Source: Candidatus Ventricola intestinavium
GTDB taxonomy: Bacteria; Bacillota; Clostridia; Christensenellales; Aristaeellaceae
DNA length: 15,294 nucleotides
NCBI GenBank assembly: GCA_018715105.1
Contig: DVMG01000215.1
Span: forward strand, 1 to 15,294
Reading direction: 5' to 3'
The translations under genes were made by a program, and so were the position numbers. Below the pieces are notes generated by a model. That model did no database searches. It saw only the letters and a list, made by a program, of their open reading frames with translations, and had not been told where the DNA came from. Shown here one piece after another: positions 1 to 6,479 of the stretch (its first letter is position 1; every line of letters begins with the position of its first letter).

Positions 1-87
1 TAAAAAGGAGCGCGCAAAGGGAAAAGACGCATGGAATTCACAAAAAATGGACATAAAAGATTGGTGCTCTGTATCTACGTGAAACAT

Positions 88-116
88 TTGACAAACAGGG
101 ACGCCGCGCTTATAAT
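88..116 (+). promoter_or_regulatory. Sigma-A promoter of adhE
   Basis: A perfect -35 TTGACA (88-93) and a perfect -10 TATAAT (111-116) are separated by exactly 17 bases. Transcription should start near base 123, giving a leader of about 50 bases before the adhE ATG. A match to consensus this good implies strong basal expression, so control is expected to come from a repressor. The candidate Rex site just downstream fits that. The 87 bases before it hold no convincing gene; the first three bases (taa) could be the stop codon of a gene outside the window. Confidence 0.88.
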
Positions 117-121
117 GATGA

Positions 122-139
122 TTGTCAATGAAATCACAA
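122..139. promoter_or_regulatory. Candidate Rex (redox repressor) operator
   Basis: The 18 bases read TTGTCAA-TGAA-ATCACAA. The Rex consensus known from Firmicutes is TTGTTAA-N4-TTAACAA. The left half matches 6 of 7 positions and the right half 5 of 7, with the correct 4-base spacer, inside a wider ATTGT/ACAAT dyad (121-140). It overlaps the predicted transcription start of adhE, where a bound repressor would block transcription. Rex senses the NADH/NAD+ ratio and is a known repressor of adhE in clostridia. The assignment is an inference from pattern and gene context; the rex gene itself is not in the window. Confidence 0.6.
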
Positions 140-175
140 TCAATCCGCTCATAAACATGGAGGAGGATGAAATTC

Positions 176-2779
176 ATGCAGGAATTAAGGCCCATCGACA
201 GCATAGAGGCGCTCACCGAACGCATGGCATTCATGCGCAGGGCACAGCGCGAGTTTGCCAAAATGACGCAGGAGCAGGTGGATAAAATCTTTTTTGCTGC
301 GGCCATGGCGGCCAACAAGGCGCGCATCCCGCTGGCCAAAATGGCGGTTGAGGAAACAGGCATGGGCGTTGTGGAAGACAAGGTGATCAAAAACCATTAC
401 GCGAGTGAATACATCTATCATGCCTATCGGGATACCAAGACATGCGGCGTGATTGAGGAAGATCCCGCCTTCGGCATCCGCAAAATCGCGGAGCCCATCG
501 GCCTTGTGGCCGCCGTGATCCCCACGACAAACCCGACCTCCACGGCGATTTTCAAGGCCCTGCTGTGCCTGAAAACGCGCAACGCCATGCTCATCAGCCC
601 GCATCCGCGCGCAAAGCGCTGCACGGCTGCGGCGGCGAACGTGGTGCTGGAAGCGGCCGTTGCGGCGGGCGCGCCGGAAGGAATCATAGGCTGCATCGAG
701 AGCCCGAGCCTTGAATTGACCAATGAGCTGATGCGCGATGCCGACATTATTCTGGCCACGGGTGGGCCGGGCATGGTGCGCGCGGCCTACTCCTCCGGCA
801 AGCCCGCCCTGGGCGTGGGCGCAGGCAACACGCCGGTCATCCTTGACGATACGGCCGATATCCAGCTGGCGGTCAGCTCCATCATTCATTCCAAGACGTT
901 TGACAACGGCATGATCTGTGCCTCCGAACAGAGCGTGACCGTGCTTGACGGCATCTACGATGCGGTAAAAGCGGAATTTGAGCGCCGCGGCTGCTATTTC
1001 CTCAAGGGAGAGGAGCTGGACAAGGTTCGCCGCACCCTTCTCATCAATGGTGCGCTCAACGCCAAGATCGTGGGGCAGAGCGCCTGCACCATTGCCGGCC
1101 TGGCGGGCGTGACCGTGCCCCAGGGCACCAAGGTGCTCATCGGCGAGGTGGAGAGCGTGGATCTGTCGGAAGAGTTTGCCCACGAAAAGCTCTCTCCGGT
1201 GCTGGCCATGTATCGTGCGCATTCGTTTGAAGAGGCGCTTGACAAGGCGGAACGTCTGGTATGCGACGGCGGACACGGACATACGGCGGCCCTGTACATT
1301 CATCCTGCGCAGAAGGAAAAGATCCTGCAGCATGCGCAGAGGATGGAGGCATGCCGCATCGTGATCAACACGCCTTCGAGCTTTGGCGGCATCGGTGATC
1401 TGTACAACTTCAAGATGCCCCCGTCTCTGACGCTTGGATGCGGCACATGGGGCGGCAACTCCGTTTCCGAAAACGTGGGCGTAAAACATCTGCTCAACAT
1501 CAAGACCGTTGCCGAGAGGAGAGAAAACATGCTCTGGTTCAGGGCGCCGCAGAAGGTGTATTTCAAAAGGGGCTGCATGCCCGTGGCGCTGGATGAGCTG
1601 GGCACGGTGCTGGGCAAGAAAAAATGCTTCATCGTCACCGACAGCTTCCTCTATAAAAACGGCTATGTCCGCCCGATCGAGCAGAAGCTTGACCAGCTGG
1701 GCATCCAGCACACGTGCTTTTACGATGTCGCGCCGGATCCGAATCTTTCCTCCGCGGTCAAAGGCGCGCAGGCAATGCGTCTGTTTGAGCCGGACTGCAT
1801 CATCGCGCTGGGCGGCGGTTCCGCGATGGATGCGGGCAAGATCATGTGGGTGATGTATGAGCATCCGGACGTCGATTTCCTCGATCTGGCCATGCGCTTT
1901 ATGGATATCCGCAAACGCATATACACATTCCCGAAGATGGGCGAAAAGGCCTACTTTGTCGCCATTCCGACCTCTTCCGGCACAGGCTCCGAGGTGACGC
2001 CGTTCGCCGTCATCACGGACGACCGCACGGGCACCAAATACCCGCTGGCCGATTATGAGCTGATGCCTCATATGGCCATCGTCGATGCGGACAACATGAT
2101 GAGCCAGCCGCGCGGGCTGACCGCGGCATCGGGCATCGATGTGCTTACGCATGCACTGGAGGCGTATGCATCCATGATGGCCACCGATTACACGGACGGC
2201 CTTGCGCTCAAGGCGATGAAGAATGTCTTTACCTACCTGCCGCGTGCCTATGACAAGGGCGCGGAGGATCCCGAAGCGCGCGAAAAAATGGCCGACGCCT
2301 CCTGCATGGCAGGCATGGCGTTTGCCAACGCCTTCCTGGGAGTCTGCCATTCGATGGCGCATAAGCTTGGCGCGTATCATCACCTGCCGCACGGGGTGGC
2401 CAACGCGCTGATGATCTGCCATGTGCTGCGCTATAATGCCCAGCCGGTGCCGGCCAAGATGGGCACGTTCCCGCAATACGCCTATCCGCATACGCTGGAG
2501 CGCTATGTGGAGTGCGCCAACTTCTGCGGCATTACGGGCGAGGATGATCTCAAGACGCTTGACCGGTTTATCGACAGGATTGAGGCGCTCAAGGAAGCGG
2601 TGGGCATCAAAAAATCCATCGCCGACTATGGCGTCACCGAGGAAGACTTCATGGCAACCCTTGACCGGATGGTTGAGGATGCGTTTGACGACCAGTGCAC
2701 GGGCGCCAACCCGCGTTATCCGCTGATGAGTGAAATCAGGGAGATGTATCTCAAGGCGTACCGCGGCGAAAAGGCGTAA
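176..2779 (+). CDS. adhE: Bifunctional acetaldehyde-CoA/alcohol dehydrogenase AdhE
   Basis: This 867-residue enzyme reduces acetyl-CoA to acetaldehyde and then ethanol, using two NADH; it regenerates NAD+ in fermentation. Residues 1-440 are the CoA-acylating aldehyde dehydrogenase, with catalytic Cys248 in GMICASEQS and the glycine-rich GVGAGNTP (213-220). Residues 450-867 are the iron-dependent alcohol dehydrogenase: GGGSAMD (546-552) binds NADH, and Asp655, His659, His725 and His739 fit the metal ligands, each two residues beyond the E. coli AdhE numbering. The length is typical of full AdhE, and no break is visible. An in-frame ATG lies at 167, but AGGAGG (161-166) directly abuts it; the ATG at 176 lies 9 bases after that site and is preferred. 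AdhE usually forms cytoplasmic filaments (spirosomes). The next gene follows after 46 bases without a terminator and is probably co-transcribed. Confidence 0.97.
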   Translation: MQELRPIDSIEALTERMAFMRRAQREFAKMTQEQVDKIFFAAAMAANKARIPLAKMAVEETGMGVVEDKVIKNHYASEYIYHAYRDTKTCGVIEEDPAFGIRKIAEPIGLVAAVIPTTNPTSTAIFKALLCLKTRNAMLISPHPRAKRCTAAAANVVLEAAVAAGAPEGIIGCIESPSLELTNELMRDADIILATGGPGMVRAAYSSGKPALGVGAGNTPVILDDTADIQLAVSSIIHSKTFDNGMICASEQSVTVLDGIYDAVKAEFERRGCYFLKGEELDKVRRTLLINGALNAKIVGQSACTIAGLAGVTVPQGTKVLIGEVESVDLSEEFAHEKLSPVLAMYRAHSFEEALDKAERLVCDGGHGHTAALYIHPAQKEKILQHAQRMEACRIVINTPSSFGGIGDLYNFKMPPSLTLGCGTWGGNSVSENVGVKHLLNIKTVAERRENMLWFRAPQKVYFKRGCMPVALDELGTVLGKKKCFIVTDSFLYKNGYVRPIEQKLDQLGIQHTCFYDVAPDPNLSSAVKGAQAMRLFEPDCIIALGGGSAMDAGKIMWVMYEHPDVDFLDLAMRFMDIRKRIYTFPKMGEKAYFVAIPTSSGTGSEVTPFAVITDDRTGTKYPLADYELMPHMAIVDADNMMSQPRGLTAASGIDVLTHALEAYASMMATDYTDGLALKAMKNVFTYLPRAYDKGAEDPEAREKMADASCMAGMAFANAFLGVCHSMAHKLGAYHHLPHGVANALMICHVLRYNAQPVPAKMGTFPQYAYPHTLERYVECANFCGITGEDDLKTLDRFIDRIEALKEAVGIKKSIADYGVTEEDFMATLDRMVEDAFDDQCTGANPRYPLMSEIREMYLKAYRGEKA

Positions 2780-2825
2780 AGGGCGCCGTATCAAATGACA
2801 GGATGATTTAGGGAGGTAAAAAGCC

Positions 2826-3578
2826 ATGGAAAACAGGCAGATCATCGTGGAGCGCGCAACAAAGACCGTCTATCGCGAGGGCGACACGATTGTCAAGCAG
2901 TTTGTGCCCGGCTATGCTAAGTCGGCCGTGCTCAAGGAGGCCTTTAACCACGCGCTGGCGGAGGAGGCGGGGCTCACCGTGCCGCAGCTGCTGGAGGTTA
3001 AAAACACCGGAGAGGGCTGGGCGCTCTTGATCCGCAGGGTGGAGGGGCGCACCATGGCGCAGGCCATGGTCGATGAACCGGACCGGCTTGAAGCCTATAT
3101 GGAGCAGTTTGTGGAGATTCAAAGCGGCATTCACCGGGCAACCTGCAAGCAGATGGGCCGGCTGAAGGATAAGCTCAATGCGCAGATCTCTTCGCTGCGC
3201 GAAGAGCTGGATGCCACCACGCGCTATGAACTGCATGTGCGCCTTGAAAACATGAAGCCGCACACCAAGATCACGCACGGGGATTTCAACCCTACAAACG
3301 TCCTTCTGGGGGAAGATGGAAAGGTGTATGTGCTTGACTGGGCCCATGCGGCCATCGGCAACGCCTCTGCGGACGCCGCGATGACCTATCTTCAGTTTGC
3401 GCTGGAGGATCAGAAAAAGGCGGACATGTATCTCAGGCTCTTCTGCCGCAGAAATGACATCGCCATCCAGTATGTGCAGAAGTGGCTGCCAATCGTTGCC
3501 GCCGCGCAGATGACAAAGCGCCATGGCGCCGAGCGTGAATTCCTGATCAGCTGGACGCAGGTTGTGGAATTTGAGTGA
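2826..3578 (+). CDS. APH/choline-kinase-fold phosphotransferase
   Basis: The 250-residue protein belongs to the aminoglycoside phosphotransferase/choline kinase superfamily (PF01636). The catalytic motif HGDFNPTN (151-158) supplies His151, Asp153 and Asn158. VYVLDWAHA (168-176) supplies the metal-binding Asp171. Lys24 in the N-terminal lobe is the likely ATP-contacting lysine. It should transfer the ATP gamma-phosphate to a small hydroxylated molecule in the cytoplasm, but the substrate cannot be read from the sequence. GGGAGG at 2812-2817 places the start. It sits 46 bases after adhE on the same strand with no terminator between them, so it probably shares the redox-controlled promoter. The superfamily includes antibiotic-resistance enzymes, but nothing here, such as mobile context or a resistance-specific signature, supports that role; a metabolic or sugar/amine kinase is more likely. 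Confidence 0.85.
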   Translation: MENRQIIVERATKTVYREGDTIVKQFVPGYAKSAVLKEAFNHALAEEAGLTVPQLLEVKNTGEGWALLIRRVEGRTMAQAMVDEPDRLEAYMEQFVEIQSGIHRATCKQMGRLKDKLNAQISSLREELDATTRYELHVRLENMKPHTKITHGDFNPTNVLLGEDGKVYVLDWAHAAIGNASADAAMTYLQFALEDQKKADMYLRLFCRRNDIAIQYVQKWLPIVAAAQMTKRHGAEREFLISWTQVVEFE

Positions 3579-3600
3579 CATGCCGGCACAGGAAACGGCG

Positions 3601-3637
3601 AAAGACCCGGCTCCGTTCCATACGGGGCCGGGTCTTT
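3601..3637. terminator. Hairpin between convergent genes, probable shared terminator
   Basis: Two 15-base arms (3601-3615 and 3623-3637) pair with a single G-T wobble around the 7-base loop TTCCATA. The outer ends are AAAG/CTTT, so transcripts in either direction end the stem with a short U run (TCTTT), although no long U-tract follows. It lies between the stop of the + strand phosphotransferase gene (3578) and the stop of the - strand methyltransferase gene (3653), so it can end both. Confidence 0.75.
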
Positions 3638-3652
3638 CCTGTGCGGGAGAGG

Positions 3653-4339
3653 TTACCAGAGAAAGGGAAGAAGCCGGAAACGAACGCGTCGCATATATTC
3701 TTCATACCCTGCCAGTTCAGATTTTAACACGGCCTCCTCATGCTGGATCCGCCTGACAATCAGCGGCGGATAGAGCAGGAAAACCACAAAAGCGCAAACC
3801 GAACCGCAGATCAGCGGCATGGATAAAAACAAAAGCACGCTGGCCAGATACATCGGGTGCCGGATTTGCCCATATAATCCCGTATCCATGAGCTTTTGCC
3901 CGGCCTGAACCTCAATCGTCCTGGACGCATAAGCGTTTTCGCGCAGAACTTCCGCATACAGCCCGTAAGAAAACAGGAAAACGATCGCAAAGGCCACGCT
4001 GACCCATCCGGGCAGCCGGCTCCATCCATACCTGAAATCAAGCCCTGCCACGACGAAGCCGCAGGCAAACATGAGAAAAGAGAGAAGGACAATCCGCCTT
4101 TGTTCCGGCCGGGTTTCCACGCCCTGCAGCCGCCTGGCAAGGAGCGCCGGCGCTTTGATCCATAACACAATCCCCACCGGAAGCATGGGGAGAAACAGCA
4201 CGGCCATTAAAAGCCAGGCTTTCCAGAAATTCAGCGTGCCGGCGGGAAGAAACAGAGCGGCCCCCGCCAACAGGACGCCCATGAACCATTTGGCGCACGC
4301 CTGGATCAGAATAGGGGGATTCGTCTTTCTCTCCTTCAA
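3653..4339 (-). CDS. Membrane methyltransferase, isoprenylcysteine/PEMT-like family
   Basis: This 228-residue integral membrane protein has about five hydrophobic segments (roughly 17-35, 42-60, 84-102, 112-130 and 165-192). The C-terminal half carries the signature of the ICMT/PEMT methyltransferases (PF04140/PF04191): DTGLYGQIRHPMY (152-164), EE at 201-202 and GYEEYMRRVRFRLLPFLW (211-228). Such enzymes methylate substrates at the membrane using S-adenosylmethionine; bacterial members mostly have unknown substrates, since bacteria lack prenylated CaaX proteins. The start is a TTG at 4339, overlapping the upstream GNAT stop codon as TTGA. A run AGGGGGG ends 7 bases before it. The next in-frame ATG (residue 20) would cut into the first membrane segment. 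Translational coupling to the acetyltransferase gene is likely. Confidence 0.82.
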   Translation of the reverse strand: MKERKTNPPILIQACAKWFMGVLLAGAALFLPAGTLNFWKAWLLMAVLFLPMLPVGIVLWIKAPALLARRLQGVETRPEQRRIVLLSFLMFACGFVVAGLDFRYGWSRLPGWVSVAFAIVFLFSYGLYAEVLRENAYASRTIEVQAGQKLMDTGLYGQIRHPMYLASVLLFLSMPLICGSVCAFVVFLLYPPLIVRRIQHEEAVLKSELAGYEEYMRRVRFRLLPFLW

Positions 4340-4914
4340 AGATAAGCCCCCCTTCCGGAATCATCCCGGGAATTCTCTTCAGCAGTGGTTTTTTCAGACG
4401 GCTCCTTGATCGGCCATCCCCCTTCGTCTTGGTCGGTGAAGGCCGCTTTTTCAGGGGGACAGAGCACGGTCTTCTGCATCACAAAATTGGTCAGGAAGAT
4501 GCCGCGGCGTTCCACCTGCTGGCGGCGGATCACCCGGTATCCGCGCCGCTCAAAAAATGGGCGGGCGGTGATGGAGGCGTGTGTGGTGTATAACGCGGAC
4601 GGAACCGCGCGCTCCAGGGCGTCGCACAGCAGGGTGCCTACGCCTTGCCCCTGATGATTCCGATGGACGTACAGACGATCCAGATACCCGGCGGAATCCA
4701 TATCGCCAAAACCCCAAATCGCGTTTCCCTCCGCACACACGAGCGCTGTATGGGATAGAAAGGAGCGGTTCCATGCCTCAAGGTCGACATGGCCGTCCGC
4801 CCAGGCGTCAAGCTGATCGGCAGAATAGTCCCGGGCATTGACGGTGTGCACGGTGTCGTAAAACAGGCGGGCCAGCGCCGCACAGTCCTCAGGGCAATAG
4901 GCACGCAGATGCAT
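4336..4914 (-). CDS. GNAT family N-acetyltransferase (YafP-like)
   Basis: The 192-residue protein is a GNAT acetyltransferase, which moves an acetyl group from acetyl-CoA to an amine. Motif A, the acetyl-CoA pyrophosphate loop, is seen as LDRLYVHRNHQGQGVGTLL (78-96, with the Q-x-x-G-x-G type pattern). ITARPFFERRGYRVIRR (115-131) is the usual motif B region. The N-terminal pattern (LRAY-PEDC-ALA-LFYDTVHTVNARDY) resembles E. coli YafP and relatives. The conserved fold ends near residue 148; the last 44 residues form a charged, low-complexity tail. The start at 4914 has AGGAGG (4922-4927) 7 bases upstream; in-frame coding upstream to 5001 lacks such a site and covers the leader. Its stop overlaps the start of the methyltransferase gene. 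Substrate unknown. Confidence 0.87.
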   Translation of the reverse strand: MHLRAYCPEDCAALARLFYDTVHTVNARDYSADQLDAWADGHVDLEAWNRSFLSHTALVCAEGNAIWGFGDMDSAGYLDRLYVHRNHQGQGVGTLLCDALERAVPSALYTTHASITARPFFERRGYRVIRRQQVERRGIFLTNFVMQKTVLCPPEKAAFTDQDEGGWPIKEPSEKTTAEENSRDDSGRGAYL

Positions 4915-4957
4915 GGCGCCGCCTCCTCTTGGCTTGGGTCCAATGAAATCCCAAAGG

Positions 4958-4982
4958 GGAGCTCTTCGATAAGGGGAGCTCC
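4958..4982 (-). promoter_or_regulatory. Leader hairpin upstream of the GNAT gene
   Basis: The arms GGAGCT (4958-4963) and AGCTCC (4977-4982) pair perfectly and continue inward as CTT/AAG around a CGAT loop, with a 3-base bulge (4974-4976). An 11-base direct repeat, AAGGGGAGCTC, underlies it (4954-4964 and 4971-4981). It lies 44-68 bases before the start codon, inside the predicted leader. The structure is seen; any function is not known. Confidence 0.45.
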
Positions 4983-4989
4983 ATTCGGA

Positions 4990-5018
4990 TGAACTCCACA
5001 AGGAATGAGTTCATTTTA
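4990..5018 (-). promoter_or_regulatory. Possible promoter -10 with overlapping palindromic operator
   Basis: On the - strand a -10-like TAAAAT (forward 5013-5018) is followed at once by a perfect inverted repeat, TGAACTC (4990-4996) and GAGTTCA (5007-5013), with a 10-base centre. A repressor bound there would cover the transcription start of the GNAT-methyltransferase pair. The -35 is weak (CTTTCA at 17 bases matches 3 of 6). The repeat is certain; promoter and operator roles are inferred. The repressor is unknown. Confidence 0.45.
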
Positions 5019-5030
5019 CCACAGGTTCCT

Positions 5031-5069
5031 GCAAATGAAAAGAGAAATGCCCGCTGCAGGGGGCATTTC
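5031..5069 (-). terminator. Rho-independent terminator of the DUF4397 gene
   Basis: Perfect 9-base arms GAAATGCCC (5044-5052) and GGGCATTTC (5061-5069) flank an 8-base loop. In the - strand transcript the stem is followed by TCTTTTCATTT, a fair U-rich tract. It begins 33 bases beyond the DUF4397 stop codon and separates that gene from the GNAT-methyltransferase pair. Confidence 0.82.
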
Positions 5070-5101
5070 CCGATTTGGAGCCTGAAAACGCGATATGCGG
5101 G

Positions 5102-6088
5102 CTACCGGTCCGCGACCACCATGGTGCCCACCGCATTGTAGGTCTGGCCATTTTGGAGGATGAACACGGTGTAATTGGTGTTGGCCCGCACGTTCATGTA
5201 GAGCGACGCAACGGTGCTGGGCAGCGGATTCATGCCGATGAACGCAGAGTCAAGCGTCTCGATGTCGGTGTAGGCGGGAATGGGAAGCTGGTTGGTTTCG
5301 GCAAAGAGAAATTCATACGCGCCCGGCGCAATGCGCTTATAGCTGGTTGTCTCTTTAAAGCGCACATCCGCGTAAATCACCCGCCCATCGGCGAGCAGCA
5401 CGTCAAGCGCGCCGCTGTTCAAAGCGAGATTGCTGACCCTGAAATTCGACGTATTGTTGGAAGGCGAGCAGCAGATGTCCGGAATTTTGAGCAGATCCAG
5501 CCCGCCTGCCCGGTTGATGACCGCCACGGTGAATACGCCGCCCGCCTCGAAGGGAAGCGTCTTCTGCATGTAGATGTAACCGTCCGTTCCCGACACGGTC
5601 ACGGTGCGGTAGCCCGGATTCACACGGGAATAGCCTGAAATGGAGCCATAGCTTAAAAAGCTCACGGCGGGATTCCCGCCCACGAAGATGCGGAAAGCCG
5701 GATAGCCGAAGGCAGCGTTTAAAAACCGCGCGGAGGCATACCGCGTGCCGCCCGGAAGCGGCTGGATTCCGCCGGGAAACAGGGGACCGCCTGGATTGGG
5801 GGTGGGCAGAGGGGAGATGGGAGAGTCGCAGCCGGGGCCCGGGCATGTGGGACCGCCCTCTCCCGGGTTGGGAAGGGGGATGACGGGAATGCCGGCGCCG
5901 TCATCGGGCTGAATGGGCTGGCCCTGATCGGGTGTAGGCAGGGGAATGACAGGGACGCCGGCGCCGTCATCGGGCTGAATGGGCTGACCCTGATCGGGCG
6001 TGGGCAGAGGAATGACGGGGACGGATGCGCTGTCCGTACCGGAAGATTCCTGTGCGGAGTTGGCGGAATTTCCGCGGTTTCGCTCCAT
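5102..6088 (-). CDS. DUF4397 protein with N-terminal proline-rich repeats
   Basis: Of 328 residues, about 22-108 are four degenerate proline-rich units; the first two are identical copies of VPVIPLPTPDQGQPIQPDDGAG minus or plus edge residues, period 22. Residues 118-320 contain two beta-rich halves of DUF4397 type: ARFLNAAFGYPAFRIFVGG (120-138) and SNFRVSNLALNSGALDVLL (214-232), each followed by an SYG/TSY and GYRTVTV/GAYEFLF pattern. DUF4397 proteins are predicted surface- or spore-associated beta-sandwich proteins of unknown function. There is no signal peptide or anchor from this start. The ATG at 6088 is the only canonical in-frame start after the upstream stop codon (near 6189). It has no adjacent Shine-Dalgarno; the strong site lies far upstream, beyond a hairpin. 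The gene lies 136 bases after the small dinB partner and ends at a terminator. No clear promoter seen; read-through from dinB is possible. Confidence 0.78.
   Translation of the reverse strand: MERNRGNSANSAQESSGTDSASVPVIPLPTPDQGQPIQPDDGAGVPVIPLPTPDQGQPIQPDDGAGIPVIPLPNPGEGGPTCPGPGCDSPISPLPTPNPGGPLFPGGIQPLPGGTRYASARFLNAAFGYPAFRIFVGGNPAVSFLSYGSISGYSRVNPGYRTVTVSGTDGYIYMQKTLPFEAGGVFTVAVINRAGGLDLLKIPDICCSPSNNTSNFRVSNLALNSGALDVLLADGRVIYADVRFKETTSYKRIAPGAYEFLFAETNQLPIPAYTDIETLDSAFIGMNPLPSTVASLYMNVRANTNYTVFILQNGQTYNAVGTMVVADR
5891..6022. repeat. Two tandem 66-base repeats inside the DUF4397 gene
   Basis: Units 5891-5956 and 5957-6022 differ at 5 of 66 positions, and all five differences are synonymous in the - strand frame, so both encode the same 22 residues. 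More degraded units continue toward 5800. Repeats of this kind vary in number by slippage or recombination. Confidence 0.9.
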
Positions 6089-6170
6089 ATCGCTTTGAGG
6101 CCGCAGAAGGGGGCATTCTCTGCGCAGGGCGGCGGAAAAGCATGCCCCCGGGCGGCCTCTCCCTCCTTTC
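6089..6170 (-). promoter_or_regulatory. Distant ribosome binding site with intervening hairpin (DUF4397 leader)
   Basis: A strong Shine-Dalgarno, GAAAGGAGGG, lies at 6161-6170, 72 bases before the ATG at 6088. Between them the transcript can fold: GGCCGC (6157-6152) pairs with GCGGCC (6104-6099), and GGGGGCAT (6149-6142) pairs with ATGCCCCC (6116-6109). There is a small internal loop (CC against TTCT) and a 25-base terminal loop. Folding leaves 3 bases on one side and 10 on the other, so the Shine-Dalgarno comes within about 13 bases of the ATG. The pairing is exact; the function is inferred. Confidence 0.6.
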
Positions 6171-6224
6171 AGCGTGATACACTATCGTATTCCGCGAAAG
6201 AGAGGGGCGTGAAACGGCTGACGG

Positions 6225-6479
6225 TCATCTCGCTTCGATGAACCAGTACAGATCATCGTGAAAGAGGTAGATCAGACCGCCTTCGACCTGGCAGGTATAG
6301 CGCATGCCCTGTCCCCCGGCCTTGAGGGAAGGCGCTTCGCGCTCATCCAGAATGCGGTCGATCCGGACGGCCGGACCATCCTCCGTGCGGAACATCAGCG
6401 GCCGGATGCGGCCGCTGAGCAGGTGATCCGCCCGCACACATACATAGATCTTGCCGGGATTTTCCCGATGTGCCGACAT
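6225..6479 (-). CDS. Small conserved protein encoded downstream of dinB
   Basis: This 84-residue protein starts one base after the dinB stop codon. GGAAGGGAG, ending 9 bases before the ATG and lying inside dinB, supports the start and suggests translational coupling. The pattern IYVCVRADHLLSGRIRP (11-27), VRIDRILDEREAPSLKAGGQ (38-57), MRYTCQV (59-65) and YLFHDDLYWFIEAR (71-84) resembles, as far as I recall, a small uncharacterised protein found after Y-family polymerase genes in other Clostridia. It has no membrane segment or signal peptide and looks like a compact beta-rich fold. It is not a YolD-like protein, the usual small partner of UvrX in Bacillus. Sharing the LexA-controlled transcript suggests a role in translesion synthesis, perhaps as a polymerase accessory. 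Function unknown. Confidence 0.82.
   Translation of the reverse strand: MSAHRENPGKIYVCVRADHLLSGRIRPLMFRTEDGPAVRIDRILDEREAPSLKAGGQGMRYTCQVEGGLIYLFHDDLYWFIEAR

Noticed and set aside
31..285. A possible small gene at the left edge, + strand
   Set aside because: It runs across the adhE promoter and operator and into adhE in another frame, and its product has no domain.
185..2845. An 886-codon open frame on the - strand covering adhE
   Set aside because: It is the antisense of a certain adhE gene. GC-rich codon use removes stops in that frame; the product is rich in His and Arg, has no recognisable domain and no placed ribosome binding site.
2826..3578. Aminoglycoside resistance gene
   Set aside because: The fold is shared with many metabolic kinases. 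There is no mobile context or resistance-class signature, and the gene is linked to adhE.
2808..3581. A 257-codon open frame antisense to the phosphotransferase gene
   Set aside because: The + strand gene has all kinase motifs; the antisense product has none and shows the His/Arg bias of a shadow frame.
5967..6182. A short open frame on the - strand using the strong Shine-Dalgarno at 6161-6170
   Set aside because: Its internal ATG at 6143 is 17 bases from that site, too far for a normal start, and the product is an Arg-rich shadow of the DUF4397 gene. A frameshift cannot be fully excluded, as noted under the leader finding.
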